A stretch of DNA of 64,000 nt. Origin: JACCZX01 sp963807155. GTDB taxonomy: Bacteria; Pseudomonadota; Gammaproteobacteria; Burkholderiales; Burkholderiaceae_F. The DNA lies in NCBI GenBank assembly GCA_963807155.1, contig CAWEAZ010000031.1, positions 434,001-498,000 on the forward strand, written 5' to 3'. Below are positions 1 through 8,379 of this stretch, piece by piece; positions within the stretch are counted from its first letter, which is position 1; each line of letters opens with the position of its first letter. A program made the translations under genes and the position numbers. The notes below the pieces were generated by a model. It was not told the DNA's origin and made no database searches. It saw only the letters and a program-made list of their open reading frames with translations.

Positions 1-204
1 CACGTCCCCACGGCGGACATTCGCAATGGTCAACATTGCATCAACGACCTCCGGTGGTGTCGGGACGTAGATCACATCGGGCGACCGCAGAGGCTTGGCC
101 GGCGCCGGCGGCACTGCTTGAGTTGATTGCCCGCCGACATCGGACCATGCAGCAATCAAGAACAGAGTCGTTGCCAGCCATTGGATCGCTTTACCCGATT
201 GCAT
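1..204 (-). CDS. Exported SAM-dependent methyltransferase-like protein, N-terminal part only
   Basis: The first 68 codons run off the window edge. The start ATG is preceded by the purine-rich site GAGAGGGGA at 211-220. Residues 5-25 are hydrophobic and look like a signal peptide, followed by a Pro/Ala-rich stretch. Residues 42-58 contain PDVIYVPTPPEVVDAML and then a GDV, the segment that in a family of exported class I methyltransferases lies just before the SAM-binding glycine motif. The glycine motif itself lies beyond the window, so activity cannot be judged. The family assignment rests on this one segment. Confidence 0.6.
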   Translation of the reverse strand, partial: MQSGKAIQWLATTLFLIAAWSDVGGQSTQAVPPAPAKPLRSPDVIYVPTPPEVVDAMLTIANVRRGDV

Positions 205-242
205 TTGTTATTCCCCTCTCAGTTGAAGTAACGCGAATGGCG

Positions 243-476
243 TCACGCCCGATCGCGCAGTTCCGTCACACCTTCATGTTCCGCGCAATGATCACAGCAG
301 AACATCCGTCCCTCCTTTTCGAGGCCGTGACCGACGATGCGCACACCACAATGCTCGCACGTGGGAGCGAGCAGGTGGATCGCGCACTCGAAACTGTCGA
401 AGGTGTAGGTCCGGCCGCTCTTTCTGACTTCGAACGACTTGTCGTAGTCATTGCCGCAAGCTTCGCACTTCGCCAT
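243..476 (-). CDS. Small cysteine-rich, probably zinc-binding protein (metallothionein-like)
   Basis: A 77-residue protein with eight cysteines (4, 7, 31, 40, 43, 60, 61, 64) and nearby histidines (34, 42, 50, 63, 67). The CxxC pairs at 4-7, 40-43 and 61-64 suggest bound zinc. The start has a strong site, GGAGGAGAT, directly upstream. It matches a widespread bacterial family of short conserved proteins often labelled hypothetical or metallothionein; the function is not established. It sits between the truncated methyltransferase and the DUF6496 gene, all on the minus strand. Its dense Cys content and intact frame make it a real gene. Confidence 0.75.
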   Translation of the reverse strand: MAKCEACGNDYDKSFEVRKSGRTYTFDSFECAIHLLAPTCEHCGVRIVGHGLEKEGRMFCCDHCAEHEGVTELRDRA

Positions 477-491
477 ATCTCCTCCAATTAG

Positions 492-988
492 CTATCGGTC
501 CCGAGCGCGCGTTCGCGCAGCCTTGCGTGCGGCGGCGGAGCGTTTCGCCGCGCCCTTCGTTTTCACCGCTTTGCGGGCAGCAGCCGATCGTTCAGATGCA
601 GTTTTCGCTTCTGCCGCCGCGTGTGCATGCCGCGAGAGCGCTGTTTCGAGGCCGCGGCTGTGCCTTCGCGCTCGAGCATGCGTCTCGCTGCGCGCGAGCG
701 GGCCGGCGACACTTTGTCGTCGCGTGCTTGCCCCGCCTTGTAGGCGCTTGCTGCGCTCCGTCGTGTGCGTTCCGAGGTCGTACCCCTGGCGGGCGGCGGC
801 AGATCGACGCCCGCGCGCCGCGCTTTCGACAGACCGATTGCGATGGCTTGTTTGGCTGAACGCGCTCCGTGTTTGCCTTCGCGGATGTGCTCGATCTCTT
901 CACGCACGAACTCGCCTGCCTGCGTGCTCGCTGCCTTGCCTTCGCGTTTGTCTTTCTTCGCTCGTTCCAGTGTCGCTTTGTCCGGCAT
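492..988 (-). CDS. DUF6496-like basic protein, with one frameshift
   Basis: The N-terminal part (about residues 1-70) has the layout of DUF6496 proteins: a charged helix beginning MPDKATLERAKKDKREGKA, then EFVREEIEHIREGKHGARS and a KQAIAIGLSKARRAGV segment. The start follows AGGAGGTCGAC, an ideal ribosome site. In the starting frame the protein ends at 563, but from about position 650 another frame continues in the expected Ala/Lys/Arg-rich style (SERSAAARKAVKTKGAAKRS) to a stop at 492-494. That points to one missing or extra base near 650. The role is unknown; the tail composition suggests nucleic-acid contact, which is inference only. Confidence 0.65.
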
Positions 989-1169
989 GTCGACCTCCTA
1001 TCAGGGCGCTCACCGGCATGCCCAGAGCATCTGGCGTTCCCGATCGAGCATTTCAGGATCGTTCCAGTCTCCAAGCGTTTCGTCCCCAACGATCTGCAGT
1101 TCGTCGCATCCCTATGGGCGCGCGATCGCGTGCCTTCTAGAGTCGCCGCTCCGCCATGGAAGGACACCA

Positions 1170-1454
1170 ATGAAAAATTCCCTTATTGCCCCGCTCGCCG
1201 TTGCAGTCCTAGCCAGTTGTGCACAGATGACGGCCGGCAGCTCGTCAGCCGAGCTTCAATGCGTCAACTTCGCGCGTAACGAAGGCCTTAAGGTTGTTCG
1301 AGTCGACGGGATCGATGCCGCGGGCAGCGGACAAAACGTTCGGCTGCGCCTGGAAGACTCATTGGGCCGCGGCTTCAATGCAACTTGTAGCTCGGCCGCA
1401 GCGGGTCAGGCTAGCTGGACGCAACCGCTGCCAACGAACGCCGTGCGCGGCTGA
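1170..1454 (+). CDS. Small putative lipoprotein, function unknown
   Basis: 94 residues. The N-terminus has a short basic/hydrophobic signal ending in a lipobox-like VLASC with Cys 17, so a lipid-anchored envelope protein is likely. The mature part has one further pair of cysteines (about residues 31 and 72) that could form a disulfide. The start ATG at 1170 is preceded by GAAGGA seven bases upstream. The gene is convergent with the EamA transporter and is followed at once by a hairpin (1468-1484). I recognise no family. Confidence 0.55.
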   Translation: MKNSLIAPLAVAVLASCAQMTAGSSSAELQCVNFARNEGLKVVRVDGIDAAGSGQNVRLRLEDSLGRGFNATCSSAAAGQASWTQPLPTNAVRG

Positions 1455-1467
1455 CGGCACTTGGAGA

Positions 1468-1490
1468 AGGCGGCTAAGCCGCCTCTCTTC
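1468..1490 (+). terminator. Hairpin between convergent genes, probable terminator
   Basis: AGGCGGC-TAA-GCCGCCT is a perfect 7-bp stem with a 3-base loop (1468-1484), followed by CTCTTCTT on the plus strand. It lies 14 bases after the lipoprotein stop, and the stop codon of the opposite transporter gene (1474-1476) is inside it. The T-run is imperfect. Confidence 0.5.
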
Positions 1491-2378
1491 TTGGCGGGCG
1501 TTGCGCAACCAGCTCGTTCAAGAGTAGCGCGCTGATCACCAGCGCGCCGCCGATCAACGTGTGACGCGTGATGACTTCGCCGGCGCCCGCCCACGCCAGC
1601 AGCGGTCCGAGAACAACTTCGAGGAGCGCTAACAACGCCACTTCAGTGGCTGACAAGATGCCGCGCTGCGATCACGAGCAGCGTGCAAGGCAGCCCGAGC
1701 TGAAAAAACCCGAGCAACGCCAGCAACAGCATGTCGCGCGGTTGGGCGATAAACGGAAGCGCAAACGGCAGCATCGCCAACGCGGAAATCACACCGCCAA
1801 GAAATATGGCGGGCACCAGGTCCACTGCCTGCCCGCGTTTCTTCAAGATCACAACGTTGATGGCGGACGCGATCGGCACGCCGAGCGCGATCAGCATTCC
1901 AAGAACGCTTGCGCTTGATTCGATGCGCAAGCTGCCCGCGAACATCGCGGCAATGCCCAACCATTGCAATGAAGATTGCGAGCCACGTGCGGGGCGATAT
2001 CGGTGTCCGAAGGACAGCTCTCGCGAGCAGCGCGGTCACCAGCGGCGCGACCGCCAGCATGATCAGCGTGTTTGCAGTCGACGTCAGGGTCAACGCCAGC
2101 ATGAAGTTGACGAACATGATCGACCACATGCAACCCGACATCAGTCCGGCCACGCCGGCGCGCCGCAACGCGCCCGAAAAATCTCGTTGCAGCAGCAGAT
2201 AGCCGCCCACGAAGACTGCGGCAAACAAGCTGCGCCAAAACGTGATCTCGAAGCGCCCGCCCGCCAGTAGTTCGGGAGACAAATGACGTGTCACGACGCC
2301 GGCGGTGCTCCATAACGCCGGTGCAATGATCATCAGGATGACCGCGCGGCGATGCGCGGAGTTCGGCAAGCTATTCAC
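1474..2378 (-). CDS. EamA/DMT family permease, with two frameshifts
   Basis: The product is a drug/metabolite-transporter superfamily inner-membrane permease of about 300 residues with the usual ten hydrophobic segments; the substrate is unknown. The N-terminal part, with an ALWSTAGVVTRHLSP segment in the first EamA repeat, reads from 2378 to about 1955. The second repeat continues in another frame (IAAMFAGSLRIESSASVLGM) to about 1650, and the last helices (EVALLALLEVVLGPLLAWAG) are in a third frame to the stop at 1474. The three pieces join without gaps, so two single-base indels near 1955 and 1650 are likely. A second, intact EamA gene lies at 28981-29871. Confidence 0.75.
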
Positions 2379-2388
2379 TGGGTTAATC

Positions 2389-2409
2389 CCCTCCCTCGCG
2401 GAGGGAGGG
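2389..2409 (-). terminator. GC-rich hairpin downstream of typA
   Basis: CCCTCCCTC-GCG-GAGGGAGGG-like inverted repeat with a 9-bp stem (2389-2397 and 2401-2409). It lies between the typA stop and the start of the EamA gene. It has no clear T-run on the minus strand, so termination is only a suggestion; it may also be a short dispersed repeat. Confidence 0.3.
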
Positions 2410-2465
2410 CTAGGGAGGGAGTCGTCAGTACTGCCGTCCAGCGGCGACGCCAGCGTTCAGAGCCG

Positions 2466-4298
2466 CTACGCGGCTTCTCTCTGAGCGCGCTTGCGCTCAT
2501 GTTCTTTTAGATATCTCTTGCGCAGGCGAATGCTGTGCGGCGTGATTTCGACCAACTCATCATCCGCAATGAATTCGACCGCTGATTCGAGCGTCAACGC
2601 AATCGGCGTCACGAGATCGATGTGCTCGTCCTTGCCGGACGCGCGCACGTTGGTCAGCTTCTTCTCGCGCACCGGATTGACGACCAGATCGTTTTCGCGC
2701 GAGTTGATGCCGATGATCATGCCCTCGTACAGTTTGTCACCGGGGCTGACGAACATGCGTCCGCGCTCCTGCAATTTCCACAATGCGTACGCAACCGCAT
2801 CACCGTCGTCCTGGCTGATCAAAACACCGTTGCGGCGCTCGCCGACTTCTCCCATGCGCACCGGACCGTAGTCGTCGAACACGTGGCTCATCAAGCCGGT
2901 GCCGCGCGTCAACGTCATGAACTCGCCCTGAAACCCAATCAAGCCGCGCGCTGGAATCCGATATTCGAGCCGAACCCGCCCTCTGCCGTCGGGCTGCATG
3001 TCCTGCAGATCACCCTTGCGCCGACCGAGCTCTTCCATGATCGCGCCCTGGTTCTGCTCTTCAACATCAACGCTCAGCATTTCAAATGGCTCAAGCCGCC
3101 CGCCATTGACTTCCTTGAACAACACGCGTGGCCGTCCCACCGCCATCTCATAGCCCTCACGCCGCATGTTTTCCAGCAGGATCGTCAGATGCAGCTCGCC
3201 GCGGCCGGCGACCTCGAATACCTGTTCGTCATCCGTTTCGCGCATCCGCATCGCGACGTTCGACTTCAGCTCACGCTGCAGCCGTTCGCGCAGCTGGCGG
3301 CTGGTCACATACTTGCCCTCGCGACCGGCGAGCGGCGATGTATTGACCTGAAAGTTCATCATCAACGTCGGCTCGTCGACCTTCAGCAACGGCAACGCGT
3401 CCGGAAAATCGACCGGCGTCAAAGTGCAGCCGATGCCGATATCGTCGATGCCATTGACCAGCACGATGTCGCCGGCGATTGCTTCGTCGACTACCTGACG
3501 CTCGAGCCCCTTGAACGTCAACACCTGGTTGATGCGGCCTTTCGTGGTCGGCGCGTTCTGTGCACCCTCGGGGCCGTGCATCACCAGCACTTCCTGACCG
3601 GCGCGCAGGCGTCCTTGGCTGATGCGGCCAATGCCGATCTTGCCCACGTAGCTGGAATAGTCGAGCGAACAGATCTGCAGCTGAAGCGGTTTGTCGGGAT
3701 CGTCGTCACGCACGCGAACGTGTGCAAGGATGGCGTCGAACAGCGGCTTCAGGTTGCCCTCCCGCACGTCGGGCGACGTTCCTGCGTAGCCGTGCAGCGC
3801 CGAGGCATAGATCACCGGAAAATCAAGCTGCTCTTCGGCGGCACCCAGTTTGTCGAACAGGTCGAACGTGTGATTGACGACCCAATCCGGCCGCGCACCC
3901 GGCCGGTCGATCTTATTGACGACGACGATCGGCTTCAGCCCCTGCGCCAGCGCCTTGCGCGTGACGAAGCGCGTCTGCGGCATCGGACCTTCGACAGCGT
4001 CGACCAACAGCAGCACGCCATCGACCATCGACAGCACGCGCTCGACTTCGCCGCCGAAATCGGCATGCCCCGGCGTGTCGACGATGTTGATGTGCGTACC
4101 CTCGTAGTCGACCGCACAGTTTTTCGCAAGAATCGTGATGCCACGCTCGCGTTCCAGGTCGTTACTGTCCATTACGCGCTCGGTCAGCTGCTGATTCTCG
4201 CGAAACGTGCCCGACTGCTGCAGCAGTTTGTCGACCAGCGTGGTCTTGCCGTGATCAACGTGCGCGATGATCGCGACGTTGCGAATGGGGCGTTTCAT
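2466..4298 (-). CDS. typA: Ribosome-associated GTPase TypA/BipA
   Basis: A translational GTPase of 610 residues, the normal family length, that acts on the 50S subunit during assembly and stress or cold adaptation. The G1 loop AHVDHGKTT is at residues 12-20, switch II DTPGHADF begins at 74 and G4 NKID is at 128-131. EF-G-like domains II, III and V follow, then the TypA-specific C-terminal domain. It is the last gene of the rimP-nusA-infB-rbfA-truB series, 32 bases after truB, which suits co-expression of ribosome-biogenesis factors. The frame is intact throughout. Confidence 0.97.
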   Translation of the reverse strand: MKRPIRNVAIIAHVDHGKTTLVDKLLQQSGTFRENQQLTERVMDSNDLERERGITILAKNCAVDYEGTHINIVDTPGHADFGGEVERVLSMVDGVLLLVDAVEGPMPQTRFVTRKALAQGLKPIVVVNKIDRPGARPDWVVNHTFDLFDKLGAAEEQLDFPVIYASALHGYAGTSPDVREGNLKPLFDAILAHVRVRDDDPDKPLQLQICSLDYSSYVGKIGIGRISQGRLRAGQEVLVMHGPEGAQNAPTTKGRINQVLTFKGLERQVVDEAIAGDIVLVNGIDDIGIGCTLTPVDFPDALPLLKVDEPTLMMNFQVNTSPLAGREGKYVTSRQLRERLQRELKSNVAMRMRETDDEQVFEVAGRGELHLTILLENMRREGYEMAVGRPRVLFKEVNGGRLEPFEMLSVDVEEQNQGAIMEELGRRKGDLQDMQPDGRGRVRLEYRIPARGLIGFQGEFMTLTRGTGLMSHVFDDYGPVRMGEVGERRNGVLISQDDGDAVAYALWKLQERGRMFVSPGDKLYEGMIIGINSRENDLVVNPVREKKLTNVRASGKDEHIDLVTPIALTLESAVEFIADDELVEITPHSIRLRKRYLKEHERKRAQREAA

Positions 4299-4330
4299 CA
4301 GAGGCTCTCGTTCGTTTTCAGTTTGTTCGC

Positions 4331-5245
4331 TCAGTTATTCGTTACTAGTCTTTCCGGCTCGACGACACCCCACTCGCTGATGGTCGCCGTGCCGAGCAAT
4401 TCATTCTCACCGCCGTAGACGCGCACCCGGCCGCCGCGCGGCTCGGCGTCGAGCGCCAGACGCTGCCCCTGCCGAAATCGCGCGGCATGAGCGTCGTCGA
4501 GCAGTACAGTCGCCAACGACGCCAGCAGCTCGTCCTCCGGCAGCAGCCTGGCGAGCCGCAATTCCGGCGCCAGCGTTTCAAGCGTCGCAAGCGTCACTGC
4601 GTCATCAACGCTGAGCCGCCCCGCGCGCGTTCGACGCAACGCGCTCAGATGCGCTCCACATCCAAGCGCGCGACCGATGTCTTCTGCCAGCACTCGCACA
4701 TACGTGCCCTTGCTGCAGTCGACATCGACGACCACCTCTTCTTCTCGATGCTCGACCAACGCCAATCGATGCACCGAAATCTGCCGAGGCGCCCGGTCGA
4801 CTTCGTTTCCTGCGCGTGCAAGCTTGTACAGCGGCTGCCCATCGTGCTTCAGCGCCGAGTGCATCGGCGGCACCTGCTCAATGGTGCCGACGAAGCGTGA
4901 CAGCGTCATTTGCAGCTTTTCGTCCGAGACGTCGACTTCACGCGTTGCCATCACGGTTCCATCGCCGTCGCCGGTGGTCGTCGTCACGCCCAGTCTTATC
5001 GTCGCTCGATACGACTTGTCCGCGTTCAGCAGATCGGCTGAAAACTTGGTCGCTTCACCGAACGTCAATGGCAGCAAGCCGGTCGCCATTGGATCCAGCG
5101 TGCCGGTATGCCCCGCCTTCGCCGCGTTCAACAGCCTCCGCGCGATCTGCAGCGCGGCGTTCGAGGTCATGCCGCCCGGCTTGTCGAGCAGCAGCACGCC
5201 GTTTACTCGATCTCCGCGTGCGCCCCGCGACCTGCCCACACTCAC
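4331..5245 (-). CDS. truB: tRNA pseudouridine(55) synthase TruB
   Basis: Makes pseudouridine at position 55 of the T-loop of elongator tRNAs. It has 304 residues, typical for the family. The catalytic aspartate lies in the motif GHTGTLDPMATGLLP (Asp 51), preceded by the family signature DKPGGMTSN at 21-29. The C-terminal region (about 250-304) has the PUA-like segment that binds RNA. The start lies 3 bases past the rbfA stop, so translational coupling is likely. Part of the rimP operon. Confidence 0.97.
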   Translation of the reverse strand: MSVGRSRGARGDRVNGVLLLDKPGGMTSNAALQIARRLLNAAKAGHTGTLDPMATGLLPLTFGEATKFSADLLNADKSYRATIRLGVTTTTGDGDGTVMATREVDVSDEKLQMTLSRFVGTIEQVPPMHSALKHDGQPLYKLARAGNEVDRAPRQISVHRLALVEHREEEVVVDVDCSKGTYVRVLAEDIGRALGCGAHLSALRRTRAGRLSVDDAVTLATLETLAPELRLARLLPEDELLASLATVLLDDAHAARFRQGQRLALDAEPRGGRVRVYGGENELLGTATISEWGVVEPERLVTNN

Positions 5246-5247
5246 TC

Positions 5248-5607
5248 CTACGCCGATGAATTCTTGTTCGCTTGCTCGATCAAGCGGTCGATCTCGATGC
5301 CGCGCGAGACCGACTCGTCGTGCACGAACGTCAGCCGCGGAATCGTGTGAATCGTCAGACGCTTAAACAGCAGCGAATGAAAATAGCCCGCCTTGTCGCT
5401 CAACACCTGTTGCGCGGCTTCCACCGGCGCACCGATCGTCGTGAAATAAACCTTCGCATGCGCGTAATCGGCTGAAACTTCAACGCCCGTCAGCGTTACC
5501 AACCCGGCGCGCTCGACGGAGACCTCGCGCTGAATCATCTCCGCCACATCGCGCTGAATCTGATCGGCAATGCGCAGCCCACGGCCGGGTTTGGTTGCTG
5601 ATTTCAT
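5248..5607 (-). CDS. rbfA: 30S ribosome-binding factor RbfA
   Basis: A 119-residue KH-like protein needed for late maturation of the 30S subunit and 16S rRNA 5' processing. Family hallmarks are GLRIADQIQRDVAEMIQREV near the N-terminus, the DYAHAKVYFTT strand and the IPRLTFVHDESV segment with a downstream dyad of acidic residues. It lies between infB and truB, the standard order, with 19 bases after infB and 2 bases before the truB start. Confidence 0.95.
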   Translation of the reverse strand: MKSATKPGRGLRIADQIQRDVAEMIQREVSVERAGLVTLTGVEVSADYAHAKVYFTTIGAPVEAAQQVLSDKAGYFHSLLFKRLTIHTIPRLTFVHDESVSRGIEIDRLIEQANKNSSA

Positions 5608-5626
5608 TCGTCACACTCACGCTCAG

Positions 5627-8368
5627 CTAGGAAAGCGTTCGCGCCACTTCCTGCATCTCGAATATCTCGAGCTGATCGCGCTCTTTGATGTCGTCGTAGC
5701 CTTTCAGACTCAGGCCGCACTCGAAGCCTGCCTTGACTTCGCGCACGTCGTCCTTGAACCGCTTCAGCGAATCGAGCTCGCCGGTCCAGATCACGACGTT
5801 GTCGCGCAGCAGTCGCGCTTGTGCCGTTCTGCGTACCAGGCCGTCGAGCACCATGCAGCCGGCGACCGCGCCGACCTTCGGTACGCGGAAGATCTGGCGG
5901 ATCTCGACCAGACCGAGCACGTTCTCGCGGTGCTCCGGCGCCAGCAGGCCCGACAGCGCATTCCTAACCTCATCGACCGCCTCGTAGATGATGTTGTAGT
6001 AGCGAACGTCGATGCCGTTGCTCTCCGCCAATTTGCGCGCTGCCTGATCGGCGCGCACGTTAAAGCCGATGATGACCGCCTTCGATGCGATCGCCAGATT
6101 CACATCGCTCTCGGTAATGCCGCCGACCTGCCCGTGCACGACTTGCACCTTCACTTCATCAGTGGAGAGTTTGACGAGTGCCTGGTTGAGGGCTTCCTGC
6201 GAGCCTTGAACGTCGGCTTTGATAATCAACGGCAACACTCGAACCGCAGCAGCACCTTCAGCACCGGCCTCGAACATGCCTTCAAGCTTGGCTGCCTGCT
6301 GCTTGGCCAGCTTCGTGTCGCGGAACTTGCCCTGGCGATACAGCGCGATCTCGCGCGCCTTGCGCTCGTCGCCCAGCACGATCAGTTCGTCGCCAGCGCC
6401 CGGTACGTCGGACAGGCCCTGAATCTCCACCGGAATCGACGGGCCCGCCTCGGTCACCGGCTTGCCGGTCTCGTCGAGCATCGCGCGCACCCGACCAAAT
6501 GCCGAGCCTGCCAACACGACGTCGCCACGCTTCAGCGTCCCGCTTTGCACCAGTACGGTAGCGACTGGACCGCGGCCTTTGTCGAGCTGCGATTCGATGA
6601 CCAGTCCTTTCGCAGGACCGTTCTTGACTGCCTTTAGTTCGAGCACTTCGGCCTGCAGCAAAACGTTCTCAAGCAACGTATCGATGCCTTCGCCGGTCTT
6701 TGCCGACACCGGAATAAACGGCGATTCGCCGCCGTATTCCTCGGGCACGACCTCATTCGTCACAAGCTCCTGCTTAACCCGATCGGGATTCGCCTCGGGC
6801 TTGTCGATCTTGTTCAGCGCGACCACCAACGGAACGTTGGCCGCCTTCGCATGCGCGATCGCTTCCTTGGTCTGCGGCATCACACCGTCGTCGGCAGCGA
6901 CGACCAGGATCACGATGTCGGTCGCCTTCGCGCCGCGTGCGCGCATTGCGGTAAACGCTTCGTGGCCCGGCGTATCGAGGAACGTGATGATGCCGCGCGG
7001 CGTCTGCACGTGATACGCGCCGATGTGCTGCGTGATGCCACCGGCCTCACCTGCCGCTACCTTGGTACGACGGATGTAGTCGAGCAGCGATGTCTTGCCA
7101 TGATCGACGTGGCCCATGATCGTGACCACCGGCGGGCGCGGCTCGAGCGGCGCTTCGCTTGGCACGACGACCGATTCAGATTCGGCCAGCAATGCTTCGG
7201 GATCGTCGAGCTTCGCCGCGTGCGCTGTATGGCCCATCTCACCGACGACGATGATCGCGGTGTCCTGATCGAGCACCTGGTTGATCGTCACCATCTGGCC
7301 GAGCTTCATCAAGGTCTTGATGACCTCGGAGGCCTTCACCGACATCTTGTGCGCGAGTTCGGCAACGGTAATCGTTTCCGGCACCGCAACGTCGCGCACG
7401 ACGGCTTCGACCGGCATCGGCGTTGCCGCGGCACCATTGGAATCCTCGTGCCTGTCTTGCTTGCGATTGCCGCGCGGACCGCGCCAGCCCCCGGCTCCGC
7501 CCGACGTATCACCCCGCGTTTTCAGCAGACGCTTTTTCTGCTGCTCTTCCGACCAGCTCGACGCGAGCTTGCCCGACTTGATTTCCTTGACGCCCGGCTT
7601 TTTGTCATCCTTCTTCGCGCCCGGCTTCGCTTCGGTCTTCGCCGCGGGTTTGTGTAACGTGCCTACCGGCGCAGCCTCGGGCGGTTTCGCAACTTTCTTC
7701 GGCGCCATCATCGACTTGATCGCGGCGACTTCGTCTTCGACCACGCGCTTGGCGCGCTGCTGCGCGTCGGCCGCCTGCTTTGCGACAAGCTCGGCTTCCT
7801 TTTGAGCGCGCTCGGCCTTCACCAATTCTTCGGTCGCCTCGGTCTGGCGTGCCTGCACCGCCTTTAGATCTTTTTGCTCCTTCTGCTGCGCATCGGTCAG
7901 GTCGCGTTGCGCACGATCGGCCTTTTCGCGCGCCGCCGCTGTCTGGCGCGTGATCAGCTCCGCCTGACGGCGAGCTTCTTCCTCGCGCTTCGCGAGTTCC
8001 GCTTCATCTATTACCGGCGTGATCGGTGCTGCTTCCGGCGCAGCTTCAAGCGGTGCCTCAGCTGCTGCTCCGTCACGCTTGACGAAGACGCGCTTCTTGC
8101 GCACTTCGACTTGAATCGTGCGCGCCTTGCCCGATGCATCGGCCTGCTTGATCTCGGTGGTCTGCTTACGCGTCAGCGTGATCTTCTTCTTCTCGCCTCC
8201 ACCGCCGTGTGCCTTGCGCAGCGATTCGAGCAGGCGCGACTTGTCATCCTCGCTTAGCGCGTCGGACTCCGCCTTCTTCAATACTCCGGCCGCGCTCAAT
8301 TGCTCGAGCAGCAATTGCGGCGGAACTCGAAGCTCCGTCGCAAACTGGGACACAGTCGTACTCGCCAT
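5627..8368 (-). CDS. infB: Translation initiation factor IF-2
   Basis: A GTPase of 913 residues that places formyl-Met-tRNA on the 30S complex and promotes subunit joining. Residues 1-50 form the first IF2-N domain. A long Ala/Lys/Glu-rich helical and disordered linker follows (about 60-320), then a second IF2-N domain (about 330-385). The G domain begins near residue 415 with GHVDHGKTS, followed by DTPGHEAF and NKID. Domains II, III and the tRNA-binding IV complete the protein. The length is that of the long betaproteobacterial form. It is followed closely by rbfA and preceded by nusA with an 11-base gap. Confidence 0.98.
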   Translation of the reverse strand: MASTTVSQFATELRVPPQLLLEQLSAAGVLKKAESDALSEDDKSRLLESLRKAHGGGGEKKKITLTRKQTTEIKQADASGKARTIQVEVRKKRVFVKRDGAAAEAPLEAAPEAAPITPVIDEAELAKREEEARRQAELITRQTAAAREKADRAQRDLTDAQQKEQKDLKAVQARQTEATEELVKAERAQKEAELVAKQAADAQQRAKRVVEDEVAAIKSMMAPKKVAKPPEAAPVGTLHKPAAKTEAKPGAKKDDKKPGVKEIKSGKLASSWSEEQQKKRLLKTRGDTSGGAGGWRGPRGNRKQDRHEDSNGAAATPMPVEAVVRDVAVPETITVAELAHKMSVKASEVIKTLMKLGQMVTINQVLDQDTAIIVVGEMGHTAHAAKLDDPEALLAESESVVVPSEAPLEPRPPVVTIMGHVDHGKTSLLDYIRRTKVAAGEAGGITQHIGAYHVQTPRGIITFLDTPGHEAFTAMRARGAKATDIVILVVAADDGVMPQTKEAIAHAKAANVPLVVALNKIDKPEANPDRVKQELVTNEVVPEEYGGESPFIPVSAKTGEGIDTLLENVLLQAEVLELKAVKNGPAKGLVIESQLDKGRGPVATVLVQSGTLKRGDVVLAGSAFGRVRAMLDETGKPVTEAGPSIPVEIQGLSDVPGAGDELIVLGDERKAREIALYRQGKFRDTKLAKQQAAKLEGMFEAGAEGAAAVRVLPLIIKADVQGSQEALNQALVKLSTDEVKVQVVHGQVGGITESDVNLAIASKAVIIGFNVRADQAARKLAESNGIDVRYYNIIYEAVDEVRNALSGLLAPEHRENVLGLVEIRQIFRVPKVGAVAGCMVLDGLVRRTAQARLLRDNVVIWTGELDSLKRFKDDVREVKAGFECGLSLKGYDDIKERDQLEIFEMQEVARTLS

Positions 8369-8379
8369 AACTCTTATCC

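Noticed and set aside
36..491. Plus-strand frame covering the first 450 bases.
   Set aside because: It covers the opposite strand of the methyltransferase fragment and the Cys-rich protein, both of which have proper starts and family features.
2622..4418. Open frame of 598 codons opposite typA on the plus strand.
   Set aside because: It mirrors typA on the other strand; high GC keeps the antisense frame open, and it has no family signature or ribosome site.
5570..6637. Open frame of 355 codons opposite infB.
   Set aside because: Antisense shadow of a certain gene, rich in His/Arg and without a recognisable domain.
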